A DNA stretch of 64,000 nt, from positions 1,178,001 through 1,242,000 of the forward strand of contig NZ_JAUSVA010000002.1 of assembly GCF_030813695.1 (NCBI RefSeq). The letters run 5' to 3'. A program made the position numbers and the translations under genes. The notes under the pieces are model-generated. The model did no database searches, was not told where the DNA came from, and was given only the letters and a program-made list of their open reading frames with translations. Numbering within the stretch: the stretch's first letter is position 1; each line of letters opens with the position of its first letter. Positions 44,278 through 53,112 of the stretch are shown one piece after another. This DNA is from Kitasatospora herbaricolor. GTDB lineage: Bacteria > Actinomycetota > Actinomycetes > Streptomycetales > Streptomycetaceae.

Positions 44278-46083
44278 ATGAGACTGCACCGCCGGCTGGT
44301 CGGACTCGCGTCCGCAGCCGCTCTGGCCACCACCGGACTCGCCGTGGCCGCCTCCCCCGCCGCCAACGCCGACACGGTGGCCGCGAACACCGACACCGCG
44401 ATCGGCGCCAAGCCGATGATGGGGTTCAACAACTGGGCGCGGTTCACCTGCGCCGCCCAGGCCCGCCTCGACGGCACCCGCACCGGCTACTCGTTCCAGC
44501 AGTTCATGCAGGACCAGGCCAAGGCGATGAAGGACACCGGCCTCGTGGCCGCCGGCTACACCAACCTCACCGTCGACGACTGCTGGATGCAGCGCACCAG
44601 CGCCGGCTACCTGCACGGTGCGGCCACCTGGGGCAGCAGCAGCCAGCCCGGCTACGACTGGGAGCTCACCGACTACGCCGCCTACGTGCACAGCCAGGGC
44701 ATGGAGGCCGGTCTCTACAGCACCTCCGGCGTCAACACCTGTCAGGGCGTGCCCGGCGGCGTCAAGGGCCACGAGCAGGTGGACGCCAACTCGCTGGCCT
44801 ACTGGGGCATCGACTCCCTCAAGGTCGACAACTGCGGCACGGACATCAGCAACCGCCAGCAGATCTTCACCACCATGGCGAACGCCCTGAGGACCGCGAC
44901 CGCGAACACCGGCCGCAAGGTCCTCTTCAACGAGTCCGCGCCGGCCGGCTACGGCCCCACCAGCGCGGAGAAGTACAACTCGATGGACTGGGTCCGCACC
45001 CTCGGTCAGATGTGGCGGGTCAGCCCCGACATCGCCGTCTGGCACGGCGACGGCGCCTCCGCCTGGGACTGGCCGCACGGCGGCGACTACTACGAGGGCG
45101 GCGTCTACCAGAACCTCAACGACACCGTGGCCCTGGCCCGTTACAACGGCCCGGGCAACCACAACGACGCCGACATGCTGCTCATCGGCGACAACAACCA
45201 GCTCACCCTGGCCGAGCAGCGCAGCCAGTTCGCCCTCTGGTCGGCGATGGGCTCCCCGCTCATGATCAGCTCCGACGTCCGCAGGATGGCCGCCGACCCG
45301 GTCACCTACGCGCCGCAGCTGAACATCCTCAAGAACAGCGACATCATCGCCGTCGACCAGGACCCGCTCGGCGCCGGCGGCTACCTCGCCTCCCGGAACA
45401 ACGCCTCCGCGACCGCCGGGATCGACGTCGTCGTCAAGCCGCTCGCGGGCGGCCGTCGCGCCGTCGCCGTCCTGAACAAGGGCGCATCCGCGACCGGTTA
45501 CACCATCGACCTCGCCAAGGTCGGCTTCGGCAACACCGGTTGCACCCGCACCGCCCGTGACCTGTGGAGCCACACCGACCAGTCGGTGACCGCCGCCATC
45601 ACCACCACCGTCGCCGCCCACGACACGGCCATGTTCACCATCGATCCCGGCAGCTGCGGCGGTGCTCTCCCGGTCGGCCAGATCCAGGCCCCGCAGAGCG
45701 CCTTCCAGGCCTCCGCGCTGTGCCTGGACGCCTACAGCGGCGCCGCCCTCGGCCACAAGGTCGCCCTCTACACCTGCACCGGCAACAGCAACCAGCAGTG
45801 GCAGCGCCAGGCCAACGGCCTGATCTCCTCCCTGGCCAACACCTCCCTGTGCATCTCCGGCGACTCCACCGGGCTGACCCTCGCCACCTGCAACACCGGT
45901 GACAGCAAGCAGAAGTGGACCTACAACCGGCAGGGCCAGCTGCGTCAGGCCAACGGCGTCTGCATCGACGTCAACGGCTCGGACTTCGCGAACGCCAACT
46001 CCACGGTCAACACCTACGCCTGCGGGACGCACCAGCCCAACCAGACCTGGAGCGCCCCCTTCGACACCCCGCCCGCTCCGTAG
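44278..46083 (+). CDS. Secreted GH27 alpha-galactosidase with ricin-type lectin domain
   Basis: A 601-residue secreted glycosidase. Signal peptide about 1-36. The GH27 barrel begins KPMMGFNNWARFTC and has LTVDDCWM. The nucleophile Asp is in SLKVDNCGTD, and the acid Asp is in HNDADMLLIGDNN. A C-terminal beta-sandwich precedes a ricin/CBM13 beta-trefoil (about 470-600) with three QxW-type repeats (NQQWQRQ, KQKWTYN, NQTWSAP). GH27 includes alpha-galactosidases and alpha-N-acetylgalactosaminidases; the surrounding amino-sugar genes make the latter worth testing. The ATG at 44278 follows GGAG. Confidence 0.88.
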   Translation: MRLHRRLVGLASAAALATTGLAVAASPAANADTVAANTDTAIGAKPMMGFNNWARFTCAAQARLDGTRTGYSFQQFMQDQAKAMKDTGLVAAGYTNLTVDDCWMQRTSAGYLHGAATWGSSSQPGYDWELTDYAAYVHSQGMEAGLYSTSGVNTCQGVPGGVKGHEQVDANSLAYWGIDSLKVDNCGTDISNRQQIFTTMANALRTATANTGRKVLFNESAPAGYGPTSAEKYNSMDWVRTLGQMWRVSPDIAVWHGDGASAWDWPHGGDYYEGGVYQNLNDTVALARYNGPGNHNDADMLLIGDNNQLTLAEQRSQFALWSAMGSPLMISSDVRRMAADPVTYAPQLNILKNSDIIAVDQDPLGAGGYLASRNNASATAGIDVVVKPLAGGRRAVAVLNKGASATGYTIDLAKVGFGNTGCTRTARDLWSHTDQSVTAAITTTVAAHDTAMFTIDPGSCGGALPVGQIQAPQSAFQASALCLDAYSGAALGHKVALYTCTGNSNQQWQRQANGLISSLANTSLCISGDSTGLTLATCNTGDSKQKWTYNRQGQLRQANGVCIDVNGSDFANANSTVNTYACGTHQPNQTWSAPFDTPPAP

Positions 46084-46314
46084 CTCCTTCACCCTCCACC
46101 CAGGGCCTGTCCGGCCCTCGGCGCCGGGCGCAGGACGCCGGACCTCCGGGGAGCCGCGCGCCGATCCGACCCGGATCGCCGGACGAGCCCCGGCGCCCGA
46201 GCCCCGACGAGCCGCGCCCCGGGCCTCCGTCCCCACGGCGGAGGCCCGGAGCGCTCTGCCACCCCCACGCCGGCAGAGCGGCCGAGCAGCACCCCCTCGT
46301 CCCAAGGAGTCCCC

Positions 46315-48861
46315 ATGAAGCGTCGAAATCTGCTCCGAGCAGGCGCCCTGGGCGCCGGCTTCGCCATGCTCCCGCTGAACCTGCGCAACGCGCTGGCCCT
46401 CGACACGCCCGCGGGCGGGCTCGGGGCGATCGAGCACGTGGTCATCCTCATGCAGGAGAACCGGTCGTTCGACCACTACTACGGCACCCTGCGCGGGGTC
46501 CGCGGGTTCAACGACCCGGCCGCCATCACCCTGCCCAACGGCTCGCCGGTCTTCAAGCAGCCGAACGGCTCGGGCCACGTCCTGCCCTACCGGATCGGCG
46601 ACCAGTTCCTCGCCGGCACCGCCCACGACTGGGGCAGCGGGCACGCGGCCTGGAACAAGGGGCGCTACGACCAGTGGGTCCCGCAGAAGGGCGTACGGAC
46701 GATGGCCCACTTCGACCGCGCCGCGCTGCCGTTCTACCACGCGCTCGCCGACGCGTTCACCATCTGCGACGCCTACCACTGCTCGGAGCTCGGCCCCACC
46801 AACCCCAACCGCATCTACCAGTGGACCGGCAAGCTCGGCTACGAACCCGGCAGCACCACCGTGCGGGCCGTGGGCAACGCGGCCTGGCAGAACCCCGGCC
46901 ATCCCGGATACGACTGGACCACCTACGCGGAACGCCTGGAGAGTGCCGGCCGCAGCTGGAAGACCTACCAGGAGTGGGACAACTACGGCGACAACAGCCT
47001 CGACTTCTTCGCCACCTTCGTCACCGTGGGCAGGAAGGCCCTGGCCTTCGCCAAGGACGACAACGGGAGCCCGTTCCCGAAGCTGGAGTACTTCTACTAC
47101 GCGCTCCTGGCGGCCTCCGGCACCCGGCAGACCCGGTTGCTCGCCCAGCTCGACCAGGGCCTGGCCACCCTCACCGCCGCCGAGCGCAGCCTCTACGACC
47201 GGGGCCTGGCCCGGGTGAGGCCCGGTCAGCTGGCCCCGGCCTTCCGTGCCGACGTGGCGGCCGGGCGACTGCCGGCGGTGTCGTGGATCGTCGCCCCCGA
47301 GTCGCAGTCCGAGCACCCCGATCACGGTCCCAACACCGGGGCCGACCTGGTGAAGCAGGTCCTCGACGCCCTCGCCTCCAACACCGAGGTGTGGAACAGG
47401 ACGGTGTTCCTGCTGAACTACGACGAGAACGACGGCTTCTTCGACCACGTCCCGCCGCCGGCGCCGCCGGTGACCGCCGCCGACGGCCTCTCCACCGCCG
47501 CGGTCGGCGAGGACCTCTACGGGAGCGAGGCGATCGGCCTGGGCCAGCGGGTGCCGCTGCTCGTGGTCTCCCCCTGGAGCCGGGGCGGCAAGGTCTGCTC
47601 CCAGGTCTTCGACCACACCTCCGTCCTGCAGTTCCTGGAGAAGTGGACCGGCATAGCCGAGCCGAACATCTCCCCCTGGCGCCGCGCGGTCTGCGGCGAC
47701 CTGACCGCCACGCTGGACACCACGGCCGCCACCCCGTCCTATCCCTCGCTGCCCGCTCCCGTGCTCACCGGCGGCCCGTCCGGCACCAACCCCGCCCCGC
47801 CCGCCGACCAGGTGATGCCGGTCCAGGAGGCGGGGACCCGCACCGCCCGGCCGCTGCCCTACGACCTCACCGTCTCCGCCCGGGCCACCGCCGCGGCGCT
47901 GAGCATCACCTTCGCCAGCAACGGCGGCGCCGGCGCCCACTTCTACGTCTACGCGGGCGCCTTCCGCACGGACGGCCCCTGGCGCTACACCGTCGGCCCG
48001 GGCAGGACCGTCAGCGACACCTGGACGGCGGGCAGCCCCACCGGCGCCTACGACCTGAGCGCCGTCGGCCCCAACGGCTTCGTCCGCCGCTTCGTCGGCA
48101 ACCGGGTCACCGCCACCACCGCCGGGAACGCCAACCCGGAGGTCACCCTGCGCCACGACCCCGCAGGCAACCTGGTGTGGCTGCGGATGACGAACACCGG
48201 CAGCGCCGCGTGCAAGGTCACCGTCCGCGGCAACAACCGCAACGGCGGCCCCTGGACGTACCCGCTCGCCGCGGGCGCCACCACCGAGGACGGGTTCTCC
48301 ACCGCCGGCGGCCTGAACGGCTGGTACGACCTGACCGCCACCGCCGATACCCGCGACGGGTTCCTGCGGCGCTTCGCCGGGCACCTGGAGAACGGCGCGG
48401 AGAGCACCAGCGACCCGGTGATGGGCTCCGGCCCGCTGGCCGCCACCGTCAAGTACTTCGACAGCCAGGAGATCACCGGCGAGAACGGCGCCGCCGTCAA
48501 CGCCGTCGACGGCAGTCCCGGCACCCTCTGGCACACCAGGTGGTCCCCGACCGCCGACGCGCTCCCGCACGAGATCCAGCTGGACCTCGGGGCCGTCCGC
48601 ACCGTCACCGGCCTGACCTGCCTCCCCCGGCAGGACGGCGGGGTGAACGGCCGCATCGGCCGGTACGAGCTCTACCTCAGCACCGACGGCACCAGCTGGG
48701 GAACGGCCCTGACCACCGGTGCCCTCGCCGACACCGCCGCCCCCGGGACCATCCGCTGCTCGCCCACCACCGCACGCTACCTGCGCCTGCGCATCCTCAC
48801 CGAAGCGGGCAACCGCGGGCCGTGGGCCTCCGCCGCCGAACTCACCCCGCTCGGCTGGTAG
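46315..48861 (+). CDS. Secreted phosphocholine-type phospholipase C with discoidin domain
   Basis: An 848-residue phospholipase C of the acid-phosphatase/alkaline-phosphatase-like superfamily. A Tat-like N-terminus MKRRNLLRAGALGAGF is followed by the catalytic domain with HVVILMQENRSFDHYYG, SELGPTNPNR, ESQSEHPDHGPN and NYDENDGFFDHVPPP (metal-site residues). Two DUF756 repeats follow (about 520-690). Then an extra F5/8 type C (discoidin-like) module (about 715-848: YFDSQEITGENGAAVNAVDG) is present, beyond the usual length, likely for glycan binding. It follows the GH27 gene by 231 bases. Confidence 0.9.
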   Translation: MKRRNLLRAGALGAGFAMLPLNLRNALALDTPAGGLGAIEHVVILMQENRSFDHYYGTLRGVRGFNDPAAITLPNGSPVFKQPNGSGHVLPYRIGDQFLAGTAHDWGSGHAAWNKGRYDQWVPQKGVRTMAHFDRAALPFYHALADAFTICDAYHCSELGPTNPNRIYQWTGKLGYEPGSTTVRAVGNAAWQNPGHPGYDWTTYAERLESAGRSWKTYQEWDNYGDNSLDFFATFVTVGRKALAFAKDDNGSPFPKLEYFYYALLAASGTRQTRLLAQLDQGLATLTAAERSLYDRGLARVRPGQLAPAFRADVAAGRLPAVSWIVAPESQSEHPDHGPNTGADLVKQVLDALASNTEVWNRTVFLLNYDENDGFFDHVPPPAPPVTAADGLSTAAVGEDLYGSEAIGLGQRVPLLVVSPWSRGGKVCSQVFDHTSVLQFLEKWTGIAEPNISPWRRAVCGDLTATLDTTAATPSYPSLPAPVLTGGPSGTNPAPPADQVMPVQEAGTRTARPLPYDLTVSARATAAALSITFASNGGAGAHFYVYAGAFRTDGPWRYTVGPGRTVSDTWTAGSPTGAYDLSAVGPNGFVRRFVGNRVTATTAGNANPEVTLRHDPAGNLVWLRMTNTGSAACKVTVRGNNRNGGPWTYPLAAGATTEDGFSTAGGLNGWYDLTATADTRDGFLRRFAGHLENGAESTSDPVMGSGPLAATVKYFDSQEITGENGAAVNAVDGSPGTLWHTRWSPTADALPHEIQLDLGAVRTVTGLTCLPRQDGGVNGRIGRYELYLSTDGTSWGTALTTGALADTAAPGTIRCSPTTARYLRLRILTEAGNRGPWASAAELTPLGW

Positions 48862-48893
48862 TCCGGCGGCCGGCGGGCCGTCACGACCCGGCG

Positions 48894-48924
48894 ACGTCCG
48901 GCAGCCCCCGCGGCTGCCGGACGT
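48894..48924 (+). terminator. Terminator of the phospholipase C gene
   Basis: A perfect 13-bp stem (ACGTCCGGCAGCC and complement) with a 5-nt loop, 33 nt after the stop codon. Confidence 0.75.
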
Positions 48925-49092
48925 TCCCGCGTGCGGCTCACAGGGCGGGCCCTCACCCGGCCGGGGGCGCACCGTGGGCGGTCCGACCCGTGGGCCGGCC
49001 GCCGGCGGGAGGTCCCACCGGCCGGCGGCCGGCCCTCCCCGACGGTCCCGGCGCCGGAACCGGTGCACCGGTACTGTCCATCGATGCTCAAA

Positions 49093-49134
49093 GATGCTTG
49101 AATATAAGTATCAAGCATCAGCTTCAATCAAATG
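49093..49134 (+). promoter_or_regulatory. Operator of the aga-like operon
   Basis: A perfect 9-bp inverted repeat, GATGCTTGA (49093-49101) and TCAAGCATC (49111-49119), separated by nine AT-rich bases that include TATAAG, a likely -10. CAGCTTCAATCAAATG (49119-49134) follows and matches the element before the ROK gene. A repressor bound here would cover the promoter. The start codon is 20 nt downstream. Confidence 0.65.
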
Positions 49135-49153
49135 ATCATCATGGAGGCCAGTC

Positions 49154-50038
49154 GTGACGTACGTGGAGACCGAGATCGCCAGCCAGCCGGAGTGCTGGCG
49201 CCGCGCGGCCGACCTGGCCGCCACCCACCAGGACGTGCTCCCCCGGGCCGGCGAGCGGGTCGCGATCATCGGCTGCGGGACGTCCCTCTACATGGGCCAG
49301 GCCTACGCGACGCTGCGGGAGGCCGGCGGGCAGGGCGTGACCGACGCGTTCGCGGCCTCGGAGTTCCTGGGCGTGCGCGCCTACGACCGGGTGATCGCGC
49401 TGACCAGGTCGGGCACCACCACCGAAGTGCTGGAGCTGGTGGAGTCGCTGCGCGGGAAGGTCCGGACGGTCGCCGTCACGGCCGACCCGAACACCCCCGT
49501 GATGTCGCTCGCCGACGACGCCGTGGTACTGGACTTCGCCGACGAGCAGTCGGTCGTCCAGACCCGGTTCGCCACCACCGCGCTGACCCTGCTGCGGGCG
49601 CAGCTGGGCCTGCACAGCGAGGCGGTGGAGGAGGACGGTCGCCGCGCCCTGGCGGAGCCGCTGCCGGCCGGTCTGGTCGAGTCCACCCAGTTCACCTTCC
49701 TCGGGCGCGGCTGGACCGTCGGCCTGGCGGTCGAGGCCGGCCTGAAGATGCGCGAGGCCGCCCTGGCCTGGACCGAGGCGTACCCGGCGATGGAGTACCG
49801 GCACGGTCCGATCAGCATCGCGTCGCCCACCACCGCGACCTGGATGATCGGCGAGGCGCCGACCGGCCTGGCGCAGCAGGTGGAGGCCACCGGCGCCCGC
49901 TGGGTGGAGGGCCGGCTCGACCCGCTGGCCGAGCTGGTCCGCGTCCACCGGCTGGCCGTGGCGGTCGCCGCGGCGAAGGGCCTGGACCCGGACCGGCCGC
50001 GCAACCTCACCCGCTCCGTGATCCTCGCCGACGCATGA
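49154..50038 (+). CDS. SIS-domain sugar isomerase, AgaS-like
   Basis: A 294-residue protein with two sugar isomerase domains. The first has IIGCGTSLYMG and ALTRSGTTTEVLELVE; the second has FLGRGWTVGLAVEAGLKMREAA with the EYRHGP catalytic segment as in GlmS-type isomerases. AgaS-type proteins convert galactosamine 6-phosphate to tagatose 6-phosphate plus ammonia. The GTG at 49154 follows GGAGG. It is the first gene of an operon with a PfkB kinase and a class II aldolase, exactly the downstream steps of that pathway. Confidence 0.87.
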   Translation: MTYVETEIASQPECWRRAADLAATHQDVLPRAGERVAIIGCGTSLYMGQAYATLREAGGQGVTDAFAASEFLGVRAYDRVIALTRSGTTTEVLELVESLRGKVRTVAVTADPNTPVMSLADDAVVLDFADEQSVVQTRFATTALTLLRAQLGLHSEAVEEDGRRALAEPLPAGLVESTQFTFLGRGWTVGLAVEAGLKMREAALAWTEAYPAMEYRHGPISIASPTTATWMIGEAPTGLAQQVEATGARWVEGRLDPLAELVRVHRLAVAVAAAKGLDPDRPRNLTRSVILADA

Positions 50039-50120
50039 CCGCGCCCGCACCCGCACCGGCCGCCGGCCACCGCGCCGGGGCCGGAGCCGCCGGGACCGCG
50101 GCGGACGGAAGGGCCCGGCC

Positions 50121-51038
50121 GTGATCGTCACCGTCACCCCCAACCCGGCACTCGACATCACCTACACCGTCGCGGCGCTGCGCCCGCACGCCAGTCACCG
50201 GGTGGACACCGTCCACGAGCAGGCCGGGGGCAAGGGCGTCAACGTGGCCAGGGTCCTGCGGAGCCTGGGCCGGCGGACGGCGGCCGTGCTGCCGGTCGGC
50301 GGGGCCTCGGGCGCGGCGGTCAAGGCCGACCTCGACCAGGCCGGCCTGTCCAGCCTGACCGTCCCGCTGGCCGGCGGGGTGACCCGGCGGACGGTCGCCG
50401 TCGTCGACCCGGACGACGCGACGATCCTCAACGAACCCGGCCCGGAGCTGTCCGGCACGGAGTGGAGCGCCCTGGTCGCCGGGGTGGCGAGCCTGCTGCC
50501 GAGCGGCCAGGCGCTGGTGCTGTCCGGCAGTCTGCCCCGCGGGGTCCGGCCGGACGCCTACGGCGAACTCGTCCGCCTCGCCCGCGCCCACGGCGTCCCG
50601 GTCGTCCTGGACGCCGCCGGTCCGGCGCTCATCGAGGCCCTCGCGGCCGGCCCGACCCTCATCAAGCCGAACGCCGCCGAACTCAGGGAGGCCACCGGCA
50701 CCGACGACCCCGCGCTCGCCGCCAAGGAGCTGGCCGGGGCCGGTGCCCGGACGGTGGTGGCCTCGCTCGGACCGGACGGGCTGCTGGCCGTCACGCCGAC
50801 CGGTACCTGGCGGGCCTTCCTGTCACCCCCGGCCGACATCCGCGGGAACCCGACGGGGGCCGGCGACGCGGCCGTCGCCGCGCTGGCCATGGGTCTCGCC
50901 GACCGCACCCCCCTGCCGCAGGCGCTGAACCACGCGGTCGCCCTGTCCGCCGCCACCGTCCACGCCCCCTACGCCGGGATGTTCGACCGGCACGCCTACG
51001 AGCGCTACCTCACCCAGGTCCAGATCCTCCCCGCCTGA
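50121..51038 (+). CDS. PfkB-family sugar-phosphate kinase (1-PFK / tagatose-6-P kinase type)
   Basis: A 305-residue ribokinase-fold kinase. Start MIVTVTPNPALDITYTV and GGKGVNVARVLRSLG match the 1-phosphofructokinase/tagatose-6-phosphate kinase group, and the anion hole and catalytic Asp lie in NPTGAGDAAVAALA near residue 250. In context it phosphorylates tagatose 6-phosphate to the 1,6-bisphosphate. Start is GTG at 50121, 82 bases after the AgaS-like gene and 30 bases before the aldolase gene. Confidence 0.85.
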   Translation: MIVTVTPNPALDITYTVAALRPHASHRVDTVHEQAGGKGVNVARVLRSLGRRTAAVLPVGGASGAAVKADLDQAGLSSLTVPLAGGVTRRTVAVVDPDDATILNEPGPELSGTEWSALVAGVASLLPSGQALVLSGSLPRGVRPDAYGELVRLARAHGVPVVLDAAGPALIEALAAGPTLIKPNAAELREATGTDDPALAAKELAGAGARTVVASLGPDGLLAVTPTGTWRAFLSPPADIRGNPTGAGDAAVAALAMGLADRTPLPQALNHAVALSAATVHAPYAGMFDRHAYERYLTQVQILPA

Positions 51039-51068
51039 ACCGCCCGTCCCCTGGAGGGAAGAACCACC

Positions 51069-51932
51069 ATGCCGCTGACCACCACCGGCGAACTCGTCGC
51101 CGAGGCCGTCGCCCGCCGAAGCGCCGTCGCCGCCTTCAACGTCATCACCCTGGAGCACATCGAAGCCGTGATCGCCGGCGCCGAGGCGGTCGGCGAGCCG
51201 GTCGTCCTGCAGGTGAGCGAGAACGCCGTGAGGTTCCGCGCGGGCCGGCTGCACCCGATCGCCGCCGCCGCGGTGAGCGCCGCCCGCCACAGCGCGGTGC
51301 CGGTGGCGCTGCACCTCGACCACGTCAAGGACGAAGCCCTGCTGCGGGAGGTCGCCGACTGCGGGTTCAGCTCGGTGATGTTCGACGCCGCGCACCTGCC
51401 CTACCCGGAGAACGTCGCCGCGACCCGCAGCGCCGCGCGGTGGGCGCACGCCAACGGCCTCTGGCTGGAGGCCGAGCTCGGCGAGGTCGGCGGCAAGGAC
51501 GGCCGGGGCCCGCTGGACGCCCACGCCCCGGGGGCCCGCACCGAACCCGGCGAGGCCCGGCGGTACGTCGAGGAGACCGGCGTGGACGCGCTGGCCGTGG
51601 CGATCGGCAGCTCGCACGCGATGACCTCGCGCGACGCCGTGATCGACCACGCCCTGCTCGCCGCGCTCCACGACTGCCTCCCGCTCCCGCTGGTCCTGCA
51701 CGGATCCTCCGGCGTCCCCGACGAGGAACTCCAGCGGGCCGTCCTGGGCGGCATCAGCAAGGTCAACATCGGGACGGCCCTGAACATCGCCATGACCGGC
51801 GCGATCCGGGCCCACCTCGACGCCGACCCGAAGGGTGTGGACCCGCGCCGGTACCTGGCGGCGGGCCGGCAGGCCGTCACGGACACCGTCGCCCAGCTCC
51901 TCAGGACGGTGGCCGCCGCGCCCGTCCGGTGA
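51069..51932 (+). CDS. Class II fructose/tagatose-bisphosphate aldolase (GatY/KbaY-like)
   Basis: A 287-residue zinc-dependent aldolase. AFNVITLEHIEAVIAGAE near the start, VALHLDHVKDEAL (zinc His and catalytic Asp near 80), GELGEVGGKDG, LVLHGSSGVPDEEL (zinc His near 210), and KVNIGTALN for phosphate binding. It would split tagatose 1,6-bisphosphate into dihydroxyacetone phosphate and glyceraldehyde 3-phosphate. It ends the agaS-pfkB-aldolase operon. GGAGGGAA precedes the ATG. Confidence 0.87.
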   Translation: MPLTTTGELVAEAVARRSAVAAFNVITLEHIEAVIAGAEAVGEPVVLQVSENAVRFRAGRLHPIAAAAVSAARHSAVPVALHLDHVKDEALLREVADCGFSSVMFDAAHLPYPENVAATRSAARWAHANGLWLEAELGEVGGKDGRGPLDAHAPGARTEPGEARRYVEETGVDALAVAIGSSHAMTSRDAVIDHALLAALHDCLPLPLVLHGSSGVPDEELQRAVLGGISKVNIGTALNIAMTGAIRAHLDADPKGVDPRRYLAAGRQAVTDTVAQLLRTVAAAPVR

Positions 51933-51967
51933 TCCGCCGCCGGGGCGCCGGCCCCGGTACCCGGTCG

Positions 51968-52222
51968 GAGCGCGGTCACCCCGGCCCGGGCCGAGGAGGT
52001 TTGGTCGAAGGCCGAGTCGCCGTCGGCGTCCTCGACGACCAGCCGCAGCAGGCGCACGCCGCGGACGTCGACCTCGGCCGGGCCGGAGGCGCCGGTGAGC
52101 CTGCCGGTGCCGAGGAGCACCTTGCCGTCGCCGCGGACCGAGGCCTTCGTCGCGCCGAGCGCGGACCGCCGTACGCCAAGGGCCCGGGCCTCCACGCGCC
52201 GTCCGAGATCGGCTACCACCTC
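51968..52222 (-). pseudogene. NPCBM carbohydrate-binding module relic
   Basis: The minus strand reads EVVADLGRRVEARALGVR, then KVLLGTGRLTGASGPAEVDV and LLRLVVEDADGDSAFDQ, the pattern of the NPCBM/NEW2 module found at the ends of glycosidases (DLGGR, LTGAS, LRLVVTDAGDG, FDHADW). No catalytic domain is attached and the terminal ADWA is corrupted. A glycosidase gene has probably been lost here. The rest of the gap 51933-52534 has open frames I do not recognise. Confidence 0.55.
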
Positions 52223-52534
52223 GGTGCCCGGGGCGGCCGGTCCACGCCCGCCGGTGGATGCGGTCCCGCACGGGCGCGAGACGCACCGCCTGCCGTTCGT
52301 CCTTGCGGACCGCCTCCGCGAGCCGGGTGCCACGGCCCCTGTCCTGGGCGTTCGCCCGGCTGGTGACGCCGTGTTCGTCGCGGTACCGCTCCTGCGCGTC
52401 GACGGCACCCCGGGAGCAGATCACGGCGCGAACATCCGGATCGACGAGATCCCGGGAGCCGGGACACGACGGACATGTTCCGCCCCGCCCGGGGCCGGTA
52501 AGGCGGCACGGCGGGCGCCGGTGCCCGTCCGGGG

Positions 52535-53050
52535 TCAGTGCGCCGCCTCGGCCAGGAACTCCAGCGCCGTCGTGACGTTCGACGCCAGGCCGATCACGCT
52601 GTCCAGCACCAACCGGTCGCCGGTCCACGGGGCGAACTCCTCCCGGCGCCGCCGCACCGCCTCCCAGGTCGGCTCCTCGAAGCCGTCGATGTCCCGGGAG
52701 CGGCTCTCCAGCCGCCGGCGGTGCAGCGCCGGATCCGAGCACACCACCTCGACGAAGACCAGCGGCACGCCGTGACGGTCCGCCAGCGACCGCCACTGCC
52801 CCCGCGCCTCCTCCGCGGCGTTGACCGCGTCGACGACCACCGTCTGCCCCAGGGCCAGCACCCCGCCGGCCACCGCTTCGGCCACGACGTACGCGGCGAG
52901 GCCCGTGGGCTGGCTGCGGGCCACCCCCGCCCGCCACATCGCCGCCTCGATCGGATCCACCGCCACGACCGGAGCGGCGAGCCGCCGTCCCAGGGCGTCG
53001 GCGACCGAGCTCTTCCCCGCGCCGGGCAGCCCGGCCATCGCGATCAGCAT
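52535..53050 (-). CDS. Small P-loop kinase (AAA/zeta-like)
   Basis: A 171-residue nucleotide-binding kinase. Walker A is MAGLPGAGKSSVADAL at the N-terminus, TVVVDAVNAAEEARGQW near 75 resembles a Walker B/lid entry, and RRRLESRSRD is the arginine lid. It resembles gluconate/shikimate-type and zeta-toxin-like small kinases. It lies 62 bases after the NagA-like gene on the same strand, so it is probably cotranscribed and may phosphorylate a sugar or other metabolite of this locus. ATG 53050 used; GTG 53059 is an alternative. Confidence 0.7.
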   Translation of the reverse strand: MLIAMAGLPGAGKSSVADALGRRLAAPVVAVDPIEAAMWRAGVARSQPTGLAAYVVAEAVAGGVLALGQTVVVDAVNAAEEARGQWRSLADRHGVPLVFVEVVCSDPALHRRRLESRSRDIDGFEEPTWEAVRRRREEFAPWTGDRLVLDSVIGLASNVTTALEFLAEAAH

Positions 53051-53112
53051 GACCGACACCCTCGCACACCGGCCCGCCGCCCACCGCCCGTCCAGGACGG
53101 TGGCGGCAGCCC

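Noticed and set aside
44164..49068. 1634-codon minus-strand open frame
   Set aside because: Antisense to the GH27 and phospholipase C genes, low-complexity Gly/Val/Ala/Asp product, no motif.
52223..52500. Minus-strand frame containing VDPDVRAVICSRG, reminiscent of S66 peptidases
   Set aside because: The match is a few residues and the continuation does not fit the family, so no call was made.
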